Assembly: GCA_964485405.1 (NCBI GenBank)
Contig: CAZAJG010000003.1
Coordinates: 1-64,000, forward strand
Direction of reading: 5' to 3'
Length of the DNA stretch: 64,000 bases
Source: CAKZNE01 sp964485405
GTDB taxonomy: Bacteria > Bacteroidota > Bacteroidia > Flavobacteriales > Schleiferiaceae
The position numbers and the translations under genes were made by a program. This document shows positions 52,530 to 60,794 of this stretch, in pieces. The notes under the pieces were generated by a model. That model saw nothing but the letters and a program-made list of their open reading frames with translations, searched no databases and had not been told where the DNA came from. Within the stretch, counting starts at the first letter, position 1. Each line of letters opens with the position of its first letter.

Positions 52530-53264
52530 CTACAGCTTTAATGCTTGTTTTAAGTTTTGATAACCACTGCGGCTAATTGGAACTCGGCTATTGTTTGTCA
52601 ATATGGCTATATGACTGTTTTTCTCGTAAGGGTCAATACGATTTAAGTGTGAAATATTGATCAGATGTGAGCGATGTACGCGCACAAAAAAACTGGAGGA
52701 AAGAGAGTCCTCATAGTACTGAAGCGTTTTCTTCTTTATGAATTTGCCTTCACGGGTGTGTATTTGCACATAGTCGTCATCCGCTTCTAAATGAAAAATG
52801 TCTTGAATGGGAATGATCATAATTTTCCCGCCCTCTTTGAGTACAATTCGGTTTTGTTCTTTTTCTTGAAAGACAGAAGCATCAAAATTTGTGGACTCTT
52901 TTCTGTCGGGTGAACTATGTAAAAACTTAAGAATAGCTTTATCAAATCGCTCTTTGGAAAAAGGCTTTAATAAGTAATCTATAGCGCTTGCTTCAAAGGC
53001 TTGGATGGCAAATTGATCAAAGGCAGTAGTGAAAATTACCGGTGGTGGACTTTCCACCAACTCCAACATTTCAAAGCCATTTATCTTGGGCATTTGCACA
53101 TCTAAAAAAAGGAGGTCGGGCTGTAATTCACCAATGGCTTTTACGCCCTTAAAGCCATCTGTACAGATACCTACAACTTCAAATTTATCCGAATGACTGG
53201 CAAGATATTCTACAATCAAAGAAGAAGCTAAAGGCTCATCGTCTATCAAAAGAACTTTAATCAT
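52530..53264 (-). CDS. LytTR-family response regulator (pair 2)
   Basis: 244 residues. Receiver with Asp55 (DLLFLDVQMPKINGFEML), FTTAFDQFAIQAFEASAIDYLLKPFS, and a LytTR domain at about 145-240 (IFHLEADDDYVQIHTREGKF, FFVRVHRSHLINISHLNRIDPYEKN). It is the usual Bacteroidota LytTR layout and more typical than its convergent paralog. Overlaps its kinase gene by 4 bases. Confidence 0.92.
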   Translation of the reverse strand: MIKVLLIDDEPLASSLIVEYLASHSDKFEVVGICTDGFKGVKAIGELQPDLLFLDVQMPKINGFEMLELVESPPPVIFTTAFDQFAIQAFEASAIDYLLKPFSKERFDKAILKFLHSSPDRKESTNFDASVFQEKEQNRIVLKEGGKIMIIPIQDIFHLEADDDYVQIHTREGKFIKKKTLQYYEDSLSSSFFVRVHRSHLINISHLNRIDPYEKNSHIAILTNNSRVPISRSGYQNLKQALKL

Positions 53265-54337
53265 AGTGAAGTAGGGAATTTTAGATAAACATTAAAATGA
53301 GATGATTCTACGGAGGTTTGGATGAGATCTTTTCTTCCATACAATAAATACAATCTTCTTTGTACTGATGACAAGCCGAATCCCGTCCCTGGAGGGGCTT
53401 GCATATCTTCATCAAACGGGTTTTTAATATGGATGTGTAAACGGTTATTAATAAGTTGACTACTCACGGAAATAACTACTTCTCCTACGGTTCCGTACAA
53501 GCCAAACTTTACAGCATTTTCAAGTAAGGGTTGAAGAATAAGAGTAGGCAGTTTATGATCGAGGCTTTCTTCTTTACAATCAATTTGTACCTCTAATCGA
53601 TGCCCAAAGCGCACTTGTTCAATATCTAAGTAAAGCTTCAAGTAGTCAAGCTCTTCCTTTAACGAAACCAGTTTTTGATCTTCTCTCTTAACGGTTCCTC
53701 TTAAAAAATCAGATAGCTGTTGAACCATTTTTCTGGCTGTTTCGGTTTGGCTACCAATTAAGGAGTTTATGGAGTTTAAGCTATTGAATAAAAAGTGCGG
53801 CTGTAACTGATGTCTGAGTTTAAAAAGTTCAGCTTCTTTAGCCATGGTTTCCATTTCCTCTTTCCGTCTTTGTAAATCTTCCTTTTCCATGAGTTGATTC
53901 CATATGAGATAGATGGAAATGGTAAAGCCAACAATAAGAAAGGAAACCGTAAAACGAAAAAACTGAGAATGGTCTAAAAACAAGGTATAGGCTTCTTCTT
54001 GTATAAAATAGGAAGAGATCAGCGTGGATAGTTTTAACCAAACAAACGCAATAAGGCCAGCTGAAATTAAAGTGAGCCAAACTTTTCCTCTCTTTGGATA
54101 GTAAAAAGATAGTGTGTTTGTGGCAAAATAAACCATGATACCCAGCAAAAACCAACTTACAGTAGCATCAATAGAAGTTTGAGTGAACTGTAAACCCAAA
54201 AAGCGATTCAGTCCCCAGGTTTGCAGGCCGATGAGTGCCAGCAAAGTTAAAATGAGGTATTGAAAGTTGCTCTTGTAGGTTAAAGGATTGGTCACCGTTG
54301 GTAGCGCATTTATAGCTAAGTTAACATTATCCTTCAT
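53261..54337 (-). CDS. LytS-type sensor histidine kinase (pair 2)
   Basis: 358 residues from the ATG at 54337. A GTG at 54385 would open the frame inside the upstream terminator hairpin and is rejected. Four helices (about 26-44, 58-76, 86-108, 125-147), then RHQLQPHFLFNSLNSINSL with phospho-His181, and HATPase motifs LILQPLLENAVKFGL and GTGFGLSSVQRRL. Pairs with the LytTR regulator downstream (4-base overlap). Confidence 0.9.
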   Translation of the reverse strand: MKDNVNLAINALPTVTNPLTYKSNFQYLILTLLALIGLQTWGLNRFLGLQFTQTSIDATVSWFLLGIMVYFATNTLSFYYPKRGKVWLTLISAGLIAFVWLKLSTLISSYFIQEEAYTLFLDHSQFFRFTVSFLIVGFTISIYLIWNQLMEKEDLQRRKEEMETMAKEAELFKLRHQLQPHFLFNSLNSINSLIGSQTETARKMVQQLSDFLRGTVKREDQKLVSLKEELDYLKLYLDIEQVRFGHRLEVQIDCKEESLDHKLPTLILQPLLENAVKFGLYGTVGEVVISVSSQLINNRLHIHIKNPFDEDMQAPPGTGFGLSSVQRRLYLLYGRKDLIQTSVESSHFNVYLKFPTSL

Positions 54338-54357
54338 TTTGCTGAGAACAAGGAAAA

Positions 54358-54391
54358 CCCAGAGTAAACCTACAACTCGGTCCACTCTGGG
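54358..54391 (-). terminator. Terminator between LiaF-like gene and LytS pair 2
   Basis: CCCAGAGT (54358-54365) / ACTCTGGG (54384-54391) with an 18-base loop; minus-strand continuation TTTTCCTTG. Partial read-through would still couple the genes. Confidence 0.6.
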
Positions 54392-54412
54392 CCTGTATTG
54401 CTCCTGAGATAC

Positions 54413-55144
54413 TTAGTAGTTTATAATATCAATACCACCAAATACTACCGTTCCGTGTAGGATGAGTATTTTATCTTCTTGAATCACTTGAACGGCTGAA
54501 ACTCTTTTGTCATCTACGCTGGCTAATATGCTGGTAACATCGGTTTGCACCTCCCAAGTTGGTGGAACAATTAGTTTTAAACCTCCAAATACAACTACGG
54601 CTTCAATAACCACAGGCTTGCTAAAATCGGCTTGAGTTAAGTTAATTTCAGTCCCCCCGAAAATGGTTACTGTTTCTCCTCCTCCAAAATTCTTGGAGAT
54701 TACAGACTTTTTTATGCCGTTAAAAATAGACACTAAATCCAATCTGTTTCTAAGATCTGATGTTTTATCACCTGATTCGCTAAAACCATCCCAATTTTCA
54801 TGGTTAAGGATAGGTTCTTTTTTGGGTCGTATAAGAACAAGGAGCCCGATTACAATAACCATCACTGGCCAGAAGTAGTCTCTTATGTGGATGGGGATGA
54901 AGAATACATCATCAATTAAAAAGACAACACCAACTAATATGAGAATCCAAGAGGCAGGTTTTCTAAAGCCACTGCCAAAACCTATGGAGACCCCAGCTAA
55001 AATTACCCAGCTGTACCAATCAAATATCCAATAAGGAATGTGGAGATTCATTTCGCGGAGTAACCAGATTACACCAATGGCTACAATTACTAATCCAGTA
55101 AATATTCCTTTGCGGCTGCGTTTGTTTTTTTCTTCTACTTCCAT
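54413..55144 (-). CDS. LiaF-like membrane protein
   Basis: 243 residues. Short basic start, about four helices between 14 and 105 (DUF5668-type: IFTGLVIVAIGVIWLLREMN), a linker, and a C-terminal LiaF-like right-handed beta region from about 155 (FGGGETVTIFGGTEINL, VVFGGLKLIVPPTWEV, GTVVFGGIDI). LiaF-type proteins inhibit LiaS-like kinases in Firmicutes; in Bacteroidota this protein commonly sits next to a LytS/LytTR pair, as here. Likely modulates that pair. Confidence 0.85.
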   Translation of the reverse strand: MEVEEKNKRSRKGIFTGLVIVAIGVIWLLREMNLHIPYWIFDWYSWVILAGVSIGFGSGFRKPASWILILVGVVFLIDDVFFIPIHIRDYFWPVMVIVIGLLVLIRPKKEPILNHENWDGFSESGDKTSDLRNRLDLVSIFNGIKKSVISKNFGGGETVTIFGGTEINLTQADFSKPVVIEAVVVFGGLKLIVPPTWEVQTDVTSILASVDDKRVSAVQVIQEDKILILHGTVVFGGIDIINY

Positions 55145-55271
55145 TTTTTAACAGTATTGGTTTGTTTGATGGTTCAAATGTAGAAGCATCAAACAGTCTT
55201 AAAAACAGAAAATAGGTAAACGAATAAACTAAAGTCGGTAAATGGTAGATTCAGGTAGGTGAATGATTTGC

Positions 55272-55910
55272 CTATTGATAACCACTCTTTTTAATCTCAG
55301 TTACCTCTCCGGTAAAGATGTTTACTTTAATGAAGCGTTCCGCATTTTTATAAGAGGTTCGGCCTAGTATAAATTCTTGATTTTTAAATATTTGAGTTTC
55401 AAAGCGTACAGCACCTTTACTATCCACTTTGTCCGTAATGTCAACTTCCAATTGCCCTTCGGGTTTGTACCAAAGTTTGCTTCCTGGGGTAATCTTAAAT
55501 TTCACAATTACCTCTACTTTGGCTTCTAAACCAATGGAACCATAGTTTACTCGGTACTCTGGTTTTTCGATGTAAAAGGCAGAGTTTTGATTGGCGTTAC
55601 TTTTAAAAAACTCACTGCTTAGTTTTTTGGCTTCATCGCCACTTTTAATGTTTGTGATGTTTTCGTGGATAGCATCTATTTGTTGCGCATTCTTAGCAAT
55701 GAAAGTATAAGTAGGGTTTTCATCACTTCCTGTTTTTTTATAGTCAGAACCAATAACAGAAGAAATGGCATTCTCCAATTTAACTTGGTCTTCTTCATGG
55801 TGCACATCTTTAAAACTATATATGCAGCTGGCGTTTACAAAGCTTTTAGAAGTAGTGGAGCAAGAGCCAAGCGCAATAGCTAAACTCAAAACAAGTAATA
55901 TTTTTTTCAT
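55272..55910 (-). CDS. Hypothetical lipoprotein
   Basis: 212 residues from the ATG at 55910. The ATG at 55940 lies at a -7 box (55938-55945) and would precede the predicted transcription start. Lipobox ALGSC with Cys17. Mature part is mixed alpha/beta with Lys/Asp-rich helices (about 25-105) and beta strands (e.g. VNYGSIGLEAKVEVIVKFKI). No family recognised. Confidence 0.7.
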   Translation of the reverse strand: MKKILLVLSLAIALGSCSTTSKSFVNASCIYSFKDVHHEEDQVKLENAISSVIGSDYKKTGSDENPTYTFIAKNAQQIDAIHENITNIKSGDEAKKLSSEFFKSNANQNSAFYIEKPEYRVNYGSIGLEAKVEVIVKFKITPGSKLWYKPEGQLEVDITDKVDSKGAVRFETQIFKNQEFILGRTSYKNAERFIKVNIFTGEVTEIKKSGYQ

Positions 55911-55937
55911 AGAAATAAGGTGTCTCTTCCGTAAAAC

Positions 55938-55945
55938 CAAAGTTA
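55938..55945 (-). promoter_or_regulatory. -7 promoter box of the 55272-55910 lipoprotein
   Basis: Minus-strand TAACTTTG, exact TAnnTTTG, 28 bases before the ATG at 55910. Decides the start. No -33 seen. Confidence 0.45.
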
Positions 55946-56035
55946 CAAAGGAGGTGAGCCTTCAGCTAAGGAGAGACTATAAGGTTATGACGAATGAATT
56001 GTTAGAAAAGTAGGGGTAGAAAGTTTTATAAAACA

Positions 56036-56067
56036 AAACAGCCTGAAGAAATATCTTCAGGCTGTTT
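56036..56067 (-). terminator. Strong terminator without an assigned gene
   Basis: 14-pair perfect stem AAACAGCCTGAAGA / TCTTCAGGCTGTTT with a 4-base AATA loop; the minus strand continues TGTTTTGTTTTAT. It lies upstream of the 5' end of the 55272-55910 gene and 743 bases beyond serA's own terminator, so it must end a separate minus-strand transcript. Confidence 0.75.
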
Positions 56068-56080
56068 CACCAAATCCAAG

Positions 56081-56216
56081 TTAACCTTGTTTTCTTTTTC
56101 AAAAAAATGTTGGTTAAGCGTCATAACACCAGGTAAGAAGATACGCTTACCTTATACCTGGTATTACAACATTTTAGCTTTCCTTTTTGCTCTTACCGTA
56201 CCCCTACAATAAGAGC
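56081..56216 (-). ncRNA. Candidate structured RNA ending at the 56036-56067 terminator
   Basis: Three stems precede the terminator: TTAACC/GGTTAA (56081-56117), ACCAGGTA/TACCTGGT (56128-56162) and GCTCTTA/TAAGAGC (56189-56216). No open reading frame of note. Strand is inferred from the terminator's T tract. No promoter with a clear TAnnTTTG box was found, so this is only a candidate. 56217-56585 holds AT-rich sequence with nothing I can assign. Confidence 0.3.
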
Positions 56217-56585
56217 GAGAATAATTAATTATTAGCCAATCACATGAGAAATGATCTGCTATATAAAGAGACGCCAAGAATAGGTTTGGGGTTGGGTTAG
56301 AAGTAGAAAAAACCTTCTTTTTTTTCTAAAGGATTCAGAATGAATTTATTAAATTTTAGAAAAGAAGATAAATAACATGAATCCAATCAGAAGTAGGTCG
56401 CAGATTTGTATACTCTAATTTATTATTGATATTAATAATGCCAATATTCTATTGAATTTCAGGAAAATAGGATGGAATGGATAGATAAGGATTCGAAAAG
56501 CTTTCGAAAAACGGTGCCTTTTGTTAGCTAAGTGTTAAGGTTCTTTGAAAAAAAATGACGATATTTACACTAAATGCTGTACAAA

Positions 56586-56750
56586 ATCAGACAAGGAATT
56601 AAAATTCCTCATCTGATATTATAACGTTTTAGTTTTCCCAAACTGATTTGTCGATTTTCAAATCAAAATTAATTAACACTAGCTTTCACTATGAGAAGTG
56701 ATGCCAACTTATAGACCTTAACGGCAGTTAATACCTAAAAGTTGGGTCGA
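56586..56750 (+). ncRNA. Candidate structured RNA before the serA terminator
   Basis: Stem A: ATCAGA-CA-AGGAAT / ATTCCT-CA-TCTGAT (56586-56617) with a TAAA loop and a symmetric CA/CA internal loop. Stem B: TGATTTG/CAAATCA (56644-56665). Stem C: CCAACTT/AAGTTGG (56704-56745) enclosing TAG/CTA and TTAAC-GGCA-GTTAA. Then the strong bidirectional terminator at 56755-56785. It could be a plus-strand RNA of about 200 bases (6S-Flavo or Flavo-1 classes deserve testing) or part of the serA 3' region. Strand and start are unproven. Confidence 0.35.
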
Positions 56751-56754
56751 ATAA

Positions 56755-56785
56755 AAAAAAATCTCGCTTTTGGCGAGATTTTTTT
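56755..56785. terminator. Bidirectional terminator downstream of serA
   Basis: A-tract, ATCTCGC / GCGAGAT stem with a TTTTG loop, T-tract on both strands. 26 bases beyond the serA stop on the minus strand; would also end a plus-strand transcript from the 56586-56750 region. Confidence 0.85.
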
Positions 56786-56810
56786 ATTTCTAAGTATTTC
56801 AAAGAAGTGT

Positions 56811-57779
56811 TTAGCTTACTTCTTCTTCCTTTAAAAGAGTCATGATTTGCTCAGCAAGTTCCTCACCAATTCTATCTTGAGCTTCTAAAGTAGCAGCACC
56901 AATATGAGGCGTTAAACTTGTGTAAGGACTCATTAAAACGCTCATTTTTGGAGTAGGCTCGTTTTCAAAAACGTCTAATGCAGCATAACGTAGTTTACCA
57001 TTTTCTAAAGCATCAAGCAGTGCTTCTTCATTTACAACACCGCCTCTAGAGGTGTTTATGATTCCAGCATTGTCCTTCATCGTTTCTATTTCTGCAGCTC
57101 CAATTAAAGCTTTTCCAGCACCTGAGATATGAACTGAAACAAAGTCTGATTGCTTTAAAACCTCTGGAATGGTAGTTACCGTAACTTTAGTGGTAATACT
57201 TTGTCCATCGGCAAAAGGGATGCTTAATTCCGCTTCTTCATGAAATTGATCTGCAGCAATGATGTGCATTCCCATTCCATAAGCAATGCGAGCTACTTCT
57301 CTACCAATACGGCCAAATCCAATAATACCCATGGTTTTGCCTTTCAACTCAATTCCGCCTGCATAGTTTTTCTTTAAAACTTTAAATTGAGTTTCACCTT
57401 CTAGCGGCATTCTTTGGTTGCTATCGTGTAAAAAGCGCACCATTCCAGAAAGGTGGGCGAAAACCAATTCAGCTACAGAACGAGAACTTGCTGCAGGTGT
57501 ATTAATCACATGGATTCCTTCTTCCCGGGCATATTCCACATCAATATTATCCATACCAACACCACCACGGCCTATAAGCTTTAGTTGATCTCCTAATTCG
57601 TCAATAAGCTCTTTGCGCACCTTGGTTGCGCTTCGAACCAATATGGCACTGATTTTATTTTCTAGCATATAAGCAGCGATTTGGTCTTGAGCTACTTTCG
57701 TAGTTTCTACTTCAAATCCAGCTTCTTCGAGTTTTACTTTTCCGGATGGTGAAATACCATCGTTAGCGAGTACTTTCAT
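56811..57779 (-). CDS. serA: D-3-phosphoglycerate dehydrogenase
   Basis: 322 residues. Oxidises 3-phosphoglycerate to 3-phosphohydroxypyruvate, the first step of serine synthesis. Motifs: GRGGVGMDNIDVEYAREEGI, Rossmann loop GIIGFGRIGREVARIAYGMG, NTSRGGVVNEEALL (catalytic Arg), ENEPTP and LTPHIGAATLEAQ (catalytic His). No ACT or ASB regulatory domain, so it is the short form and unlikely to show classical serine feedback. Follows serC after 17 bases. Confidence 0.92.
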   Translation of the reverse strand: MKVLANDGISPSGKVKLEEAGFEVETTKVAQDQIAAYMLENKISAILVRSATKVRKELIDELGDQLKLIGRGGVGMDNIDVEYAREEGIHVINTPAASSRSVAELVFAHLSGMVRFLHDSNQRMPLEGETQFKVLKKNYAGGIELKGKTMGIIGFGRIGREVARIAYGMGMHIIAADQFHEEAELSIPFADGQSITTKVTVTTIPEVLKQSDFVSVHISGAGKALIGAAEIETMKDNAGIINTSRGGVVNEEALLDALENGKLRYAALDVFENEPTPKMSVLMSPYTSLTPHIGAATLEAQDRIGEELAEQIMTLLKEEEVS

Positions 57780-57796
57780 TTTATATGATCTATAGA

Positions 57797-58870
57797 TTAA
57801 CCTTTGGTTCTTTCAAATTCTTGCATTACATCTACCAATACCTGCACACTTTCGGGCATTAGAGCATTGTACATGCTGGCGCGATAACCACCTACACTTC
57901 TGTGGCCATTTATTCCACTTATTCCAGCAGCTTTCCACATTTTATCAAACTCTTCTTTGTAGCTCTCCTCATTTGGAAGGAAGCAGGCATTCATAAACGA
58001 ACGATCTTCTTTAGCTGAAGTTCCGGTAAATAATGAGTTACGGTCTACCTCATTGTAAATCAAATCCGCTTTTTGCTGGTTGACACCAGAAATCCAGGGC
58101 ACTCCGCCTTTATCTTTTAACCATTGTAAGTTCAACATAGATACATACACCGGAAAAACAGGAGGTGTATTAAACATAGATTCCTTCGAAATGTGTATCT
58201 GGTAGTCTAAATAGGAAGGAATATCTCTTCCGGTTTTGCCCAAGATTTCATCTTTAACAATCACCATAGTTGCTCCAGCAGGTCCCATATTTTTCTGCGC
58301 TCCAGCGTAGATGAGATCAAACTGAGAGACATCTACAGAACGGCTTAAAATATCAGAAGACATGTCACATACTTTGATTCCGTCAAAAGCAGGGAATTCC
58401 TTCATTTGAGTACCAAAGATGGTGTTGTTTGAAGTACAGTGAAAATAATTAGCATCCTCTGGAATGCTGTAACCTTTAGGGATATGGTTGTAGTTATCCG
58501 CTTTTGAACTACCTACTACATCTACTGTGCCTACCTTTTTAGCTTCCTTAATCGCTTTGTTGGCCCAGGTGCCTGTATCCAAATAAGCAGCTTTTCCGCC
58601 ATCAACCTTCATCAAGTTATAGGCCACCATAATAAATTCAAGACTAGCCCCTCCTTGTAAAAAAAGAACGGAATAACCCTCAGGTACATTCATAAGTTCT
58701 CTTACCAAAGCCACGGCTTTGTCCATTACAGCCACAAAATTTTTACTGCGGTGGCTAATTTCAATAAGGGATAAGTTGAGATTGTCAAAATCTAAAACAG
58801 CATCTGAAGCTTGTTTCAGTACCTCTGGAGGTAATATACATGGACCAGCAGAGAAGTTGTGTACTTTCAT
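57797..58870 (-). CDS. serC: Phosphoserine aminotransferase
   Basis: 357 residues. PLP-dependent fold type I enzyme that transaminates 3-phosphohydroxypyruvate with glutamate, second step of serine synthesis. Signature NFSAGPCILPPEVL at the N-terminus, FLQGGASLEF, CDMSSDILSR, IYAGAQKNMGPAGATM with the Schiff-base Lys, and GHRSVGGYRASMYNA near the end. Upstream gene of the serC-serA operon. serB is not in the window. Confidence 0.96.
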   Translation of the reverse strand: MKVHNFSAGPCILPPEVLKQASDAVLDFDNLNLSLIEISHRSKNFVAVMDKAVALVRELMNVPEGYSVLFLQGGASLEFIMVAYNLMKVDGGKAAYLDTGTWANKAIKEAKKVGTVDVVGSSKADNYNHIPKGYSIPEDANYFHCTSNNTIFGTQMKEFPAFDGIKVCDMSSDILSRSVDVSQFDLIYAGAQKNMGPAGATMVIVKDEILGKTGRDIPSYLDYQIHISKESMFNTPPVFPVYVSMLNLQWLKDKGGVPWISGVNQQKADLIYNEVDRNSLFTGTSAKEDRSFMNACFLPNEESYKEEFDKMWKAAGISGINGHRSVGGYRASMYNALMPESVQVLVDVMQEFERTKG

Positions 58871-58902
58871 AATGTGATAGATAAAGTAGTCTTTATTTGG
58901 CG

Positions 58903-58910
58903 CAAAATTA
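58903..58910 (-). promoter_or_regulatory. -7 promoter box of serC-serA
   Basis: Minus-strand TAATTTTG followed by CGCC, exact TAnnTTTG. About 26 bases of leader to the serC ATG at 58870. -33 element unclear. Confidence 0.45.
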
Positions 58911-59109
58911 GTAAAATAGAATGCTTAGGAAGGTTAATTACAGGTTATTAAACCCGTTTTGAAGAAAAGCAAGGTTGGGTCTTTTTTAAAAACCTGAATT
59001 ACAGGGGTTTGTGAATAGTTGTTCTTCCTACTCTCAAGCTTTTTTCAAATTCGTAAATACCTGTAATTTAGCGGGCTTTAAAAATCTAAAGAATGTTAAA
59101 CGAAACACT

Positions 59110-60336
59110 ATGGTAAATCCGGCATTGTTAATTGACGGAGTTAACCCACTCGAGCTATGCAAAGAGTATGGTACTCCACTTTATGTATATGAAACTGCAA
59201 AAATTGAATCTCAATATAAACGCTTGAAGAAAGCTTTTGCAGGAAGTAAACATAAGATCAATTATGCTTGCAAAGCCTTGACTAACATCAATGTTCTTCG
59301 TTTTTTAAAGAGCTTGGGTAGTGGGCTGGATACCGTTTCCATTCAAGAAGTGCAGATCGGTTTAAAAGCGGGTTTTGCTCCTTCCGATATCATGTTTACG
59401 CCAAATGGAGTTTCTATTGAAGAGATAAAAAAGGCTGTGGAGTATGGCGTTCGAATCAATATAGATAACCTCAGTATTTTAGAACAGTTTGGAAGCCTTT
59501 ATGGAAATAGCTACCCAGTTTGTGTGCGCTTAAATCCGCACATTATGGCCGGTGGAAACCTGAAAATTTCTACCGGACACATCGATTCAAAATTTGGGAT
59601 TAGTATTCATCAGGTTCGTCATTTGGAACGCATTATTAAAAGTTTAAACATTAAGGTTGAAGGATTGCATATGCATACCGGAAGCGATATTTTGGATGTA
59701 GATGTTTTTCTTGCTGGGTCTAATCTTCTTTTAGACGTGGCGCACGATTTTAAAGATTTAAAGTACATCGATTTTGGGAGTGGTTTTAAAGTAGCCTATC
59801 TTCCTAATGATATTGAAACAGATATTGAAGAGCTAGGAGAGAAAATGACAGCGATGTTCAACGACTTCTGTAAAGTTTATGGACGTGAGCTAGAGATTGA
59901 ATTTGAGCCCGGAAAGTTTTTGGTGAGTGAAGCAGGATCTTTTTATTGCCAGGTAAATGTGGTGAAGCAAACTACGGCAACCGTATTTGCAGGTATAGAT
60001 AGTGGGCAGAATCACTTAATTCGTCCCATGTTTTATGATGCTTATCACCACATCGAAAATGTGAGTAATCCTAATGGACGGAAACGAGTGTACACCGTGG
60101 TAGGTTACATCTGCGAAACAGACACTTTTGCCAACGATAGGCAAATAGGAGAGATAAGTGAGGGGGATATACTTTGCTTCAAAAATGCAGGTGCCTATTG
60201 CTATAGCATGAGTAATAATTACAACAGCCGTTTTAAGCCAGCAGAAGTACTTATTCATAAAGGGGAGGCATACCTCATTACTGAAAGGCAAACTTTAGAA
60301 GACCTTTTGAGAAATCAAATAGAAATAGAGCTATGA
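59110..60336 (+). CDS. lysA: Diaminopimelate decarboxylase
   Basis: 408 residues from the ATG at 59110 (the frame is open from an ATG at 59011, but those 33 residues lack the family's start and precede the typical PLYVYE motif by too much). PLP-dependent decarboxylation of meso-diaminopimelate to L-lysine. Motifs: INYACKALTNINVL with the Schiff-base Lys, LNPHIMAGGNLKISTGH, GLHMHTGSDI, IDFGSGFKVAY, EPGKFLVSEAG and a C-terminal GAYCYSMSNNYNSR. Overlaps the GNAT gene by 4 bases. Confidence 0.94.
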   Translation: MVNPALLIDGVNPLELCKEYGTPLYVYETAKIESQYKRLKKAFAGSKHKINYACKALTNINVLRFLKSLGSGLDTVSIQEVQIGLKAGFAPSDIMFTPNGVSIEEIKKAVEYGVRINIDNLSILEQFGSLYGNSYPVCVRLNPHIMAGGNLKISTGHIDSKFGISIHQVRHLERIIKSLNIKVEGLHMHTGSDILDVDVFLAGSNLLLDVAHDFKDLKYIDFGSGFKVAYLPNDIETDIEELGEKMTAMFNDFCKVYGRELEIEFEPGKFLVSEAGSFYCQVNVVKQTTATVFAGIDSGQNHLIRPMFYDAYHHIENVSNPNGRKRVYTVVGYICETDTFANDRQIGEISEGDILCFKNAGAYCYSMSNNYNSRFKPAEVLIHKGEAYLITERQTLEDLLRNQIEIEL

Positions 60337-60794
60337 GTAGTTTTAAAATTGTAGCGGGAAGAGAAGAACATATTCCTAGTTTAATGGCTCTTATCCAAGA
60401 GCTGGCGGAGTTTGAGAAAGCCCCAGAAATGGTGATCAATACGGCTGAGCAGTTAAAGGAGGATTGGCAAAAGCATAAATCTTTCGATTTTTTGGTTGCT
60501 GAAAAAGAGGGGGAAGTAATAGGTATTTCACTCTATTATCCCAGATATTCTACTTGGAGAGGAAGATGTTTGTATTTGGAAGATTTATATGTGAAGTCTG
60601 AATACAGAGGAGAGGGAATCGGCTTGGCGCTATTGAGAGCCACAGCTGAGGAAGGGAAAAAAGCAGGAGTCAATCGAATGGATTGGCAAGTGTTGGATTG
60701 GAATACTTCTGCTGTTAAGTTTTACGAAAAGGAAGGAGCTTATGTTGAAAAAGAGTGGTGGAATTGCAAACTGCCATTAAACGAAAAAGGTTAA
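60333..60794 (+). CDS. GNAT N-acetyltransferase, diamine acetyltransferase-like
   Basis: 153 residues, single GNAT domain. Central IGISLYYPRYSTWRGRCLYLEDLYV and acetyl-CoA loop VKSEYRGEGIGLALLRATAEEG are close to the spermidine/spermine and thialysine acetyltransferase (SSAT) group, as is DWQVLDWNTSAVKFYEKEGA. Probable substrate: a diamine or lysine-like amine, fitting its 4-base overlap with lysA. Specific substrate not determinable by sequence. Convergent with the histidine kinase gene. Confidence 0.9.
   Translation: MSSFKIVAGREEHIPSLMALIQELAEFEKAPEMVINTAEQLKEDWQKHKSFDFLVAEKEGEVIGISLYYPRYSTWRGRCLYLEDLYVKSEYRGEGIGLALLRATAEEGKKAGVNRMDWQVLDWNTSAVKFYEKEGAYVEKEWWNCKLPLNEKG

Noticed and set aside
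53261..54385. GTG start at 54385 for the LytS pair 2 kinase
   Set aside because: It lies inside the terminator hairpin of the upstream gene; ATG at 54337 gives a normal N-terminus.
56128..56162. ACCAGGTA/TACCTGGT stem as a tRNA or riboswitch
   Set aside because: No T-loop, no known aptamer core and no downstream gene on a consistent strand; kept only as part of a structured-RNA candidate.
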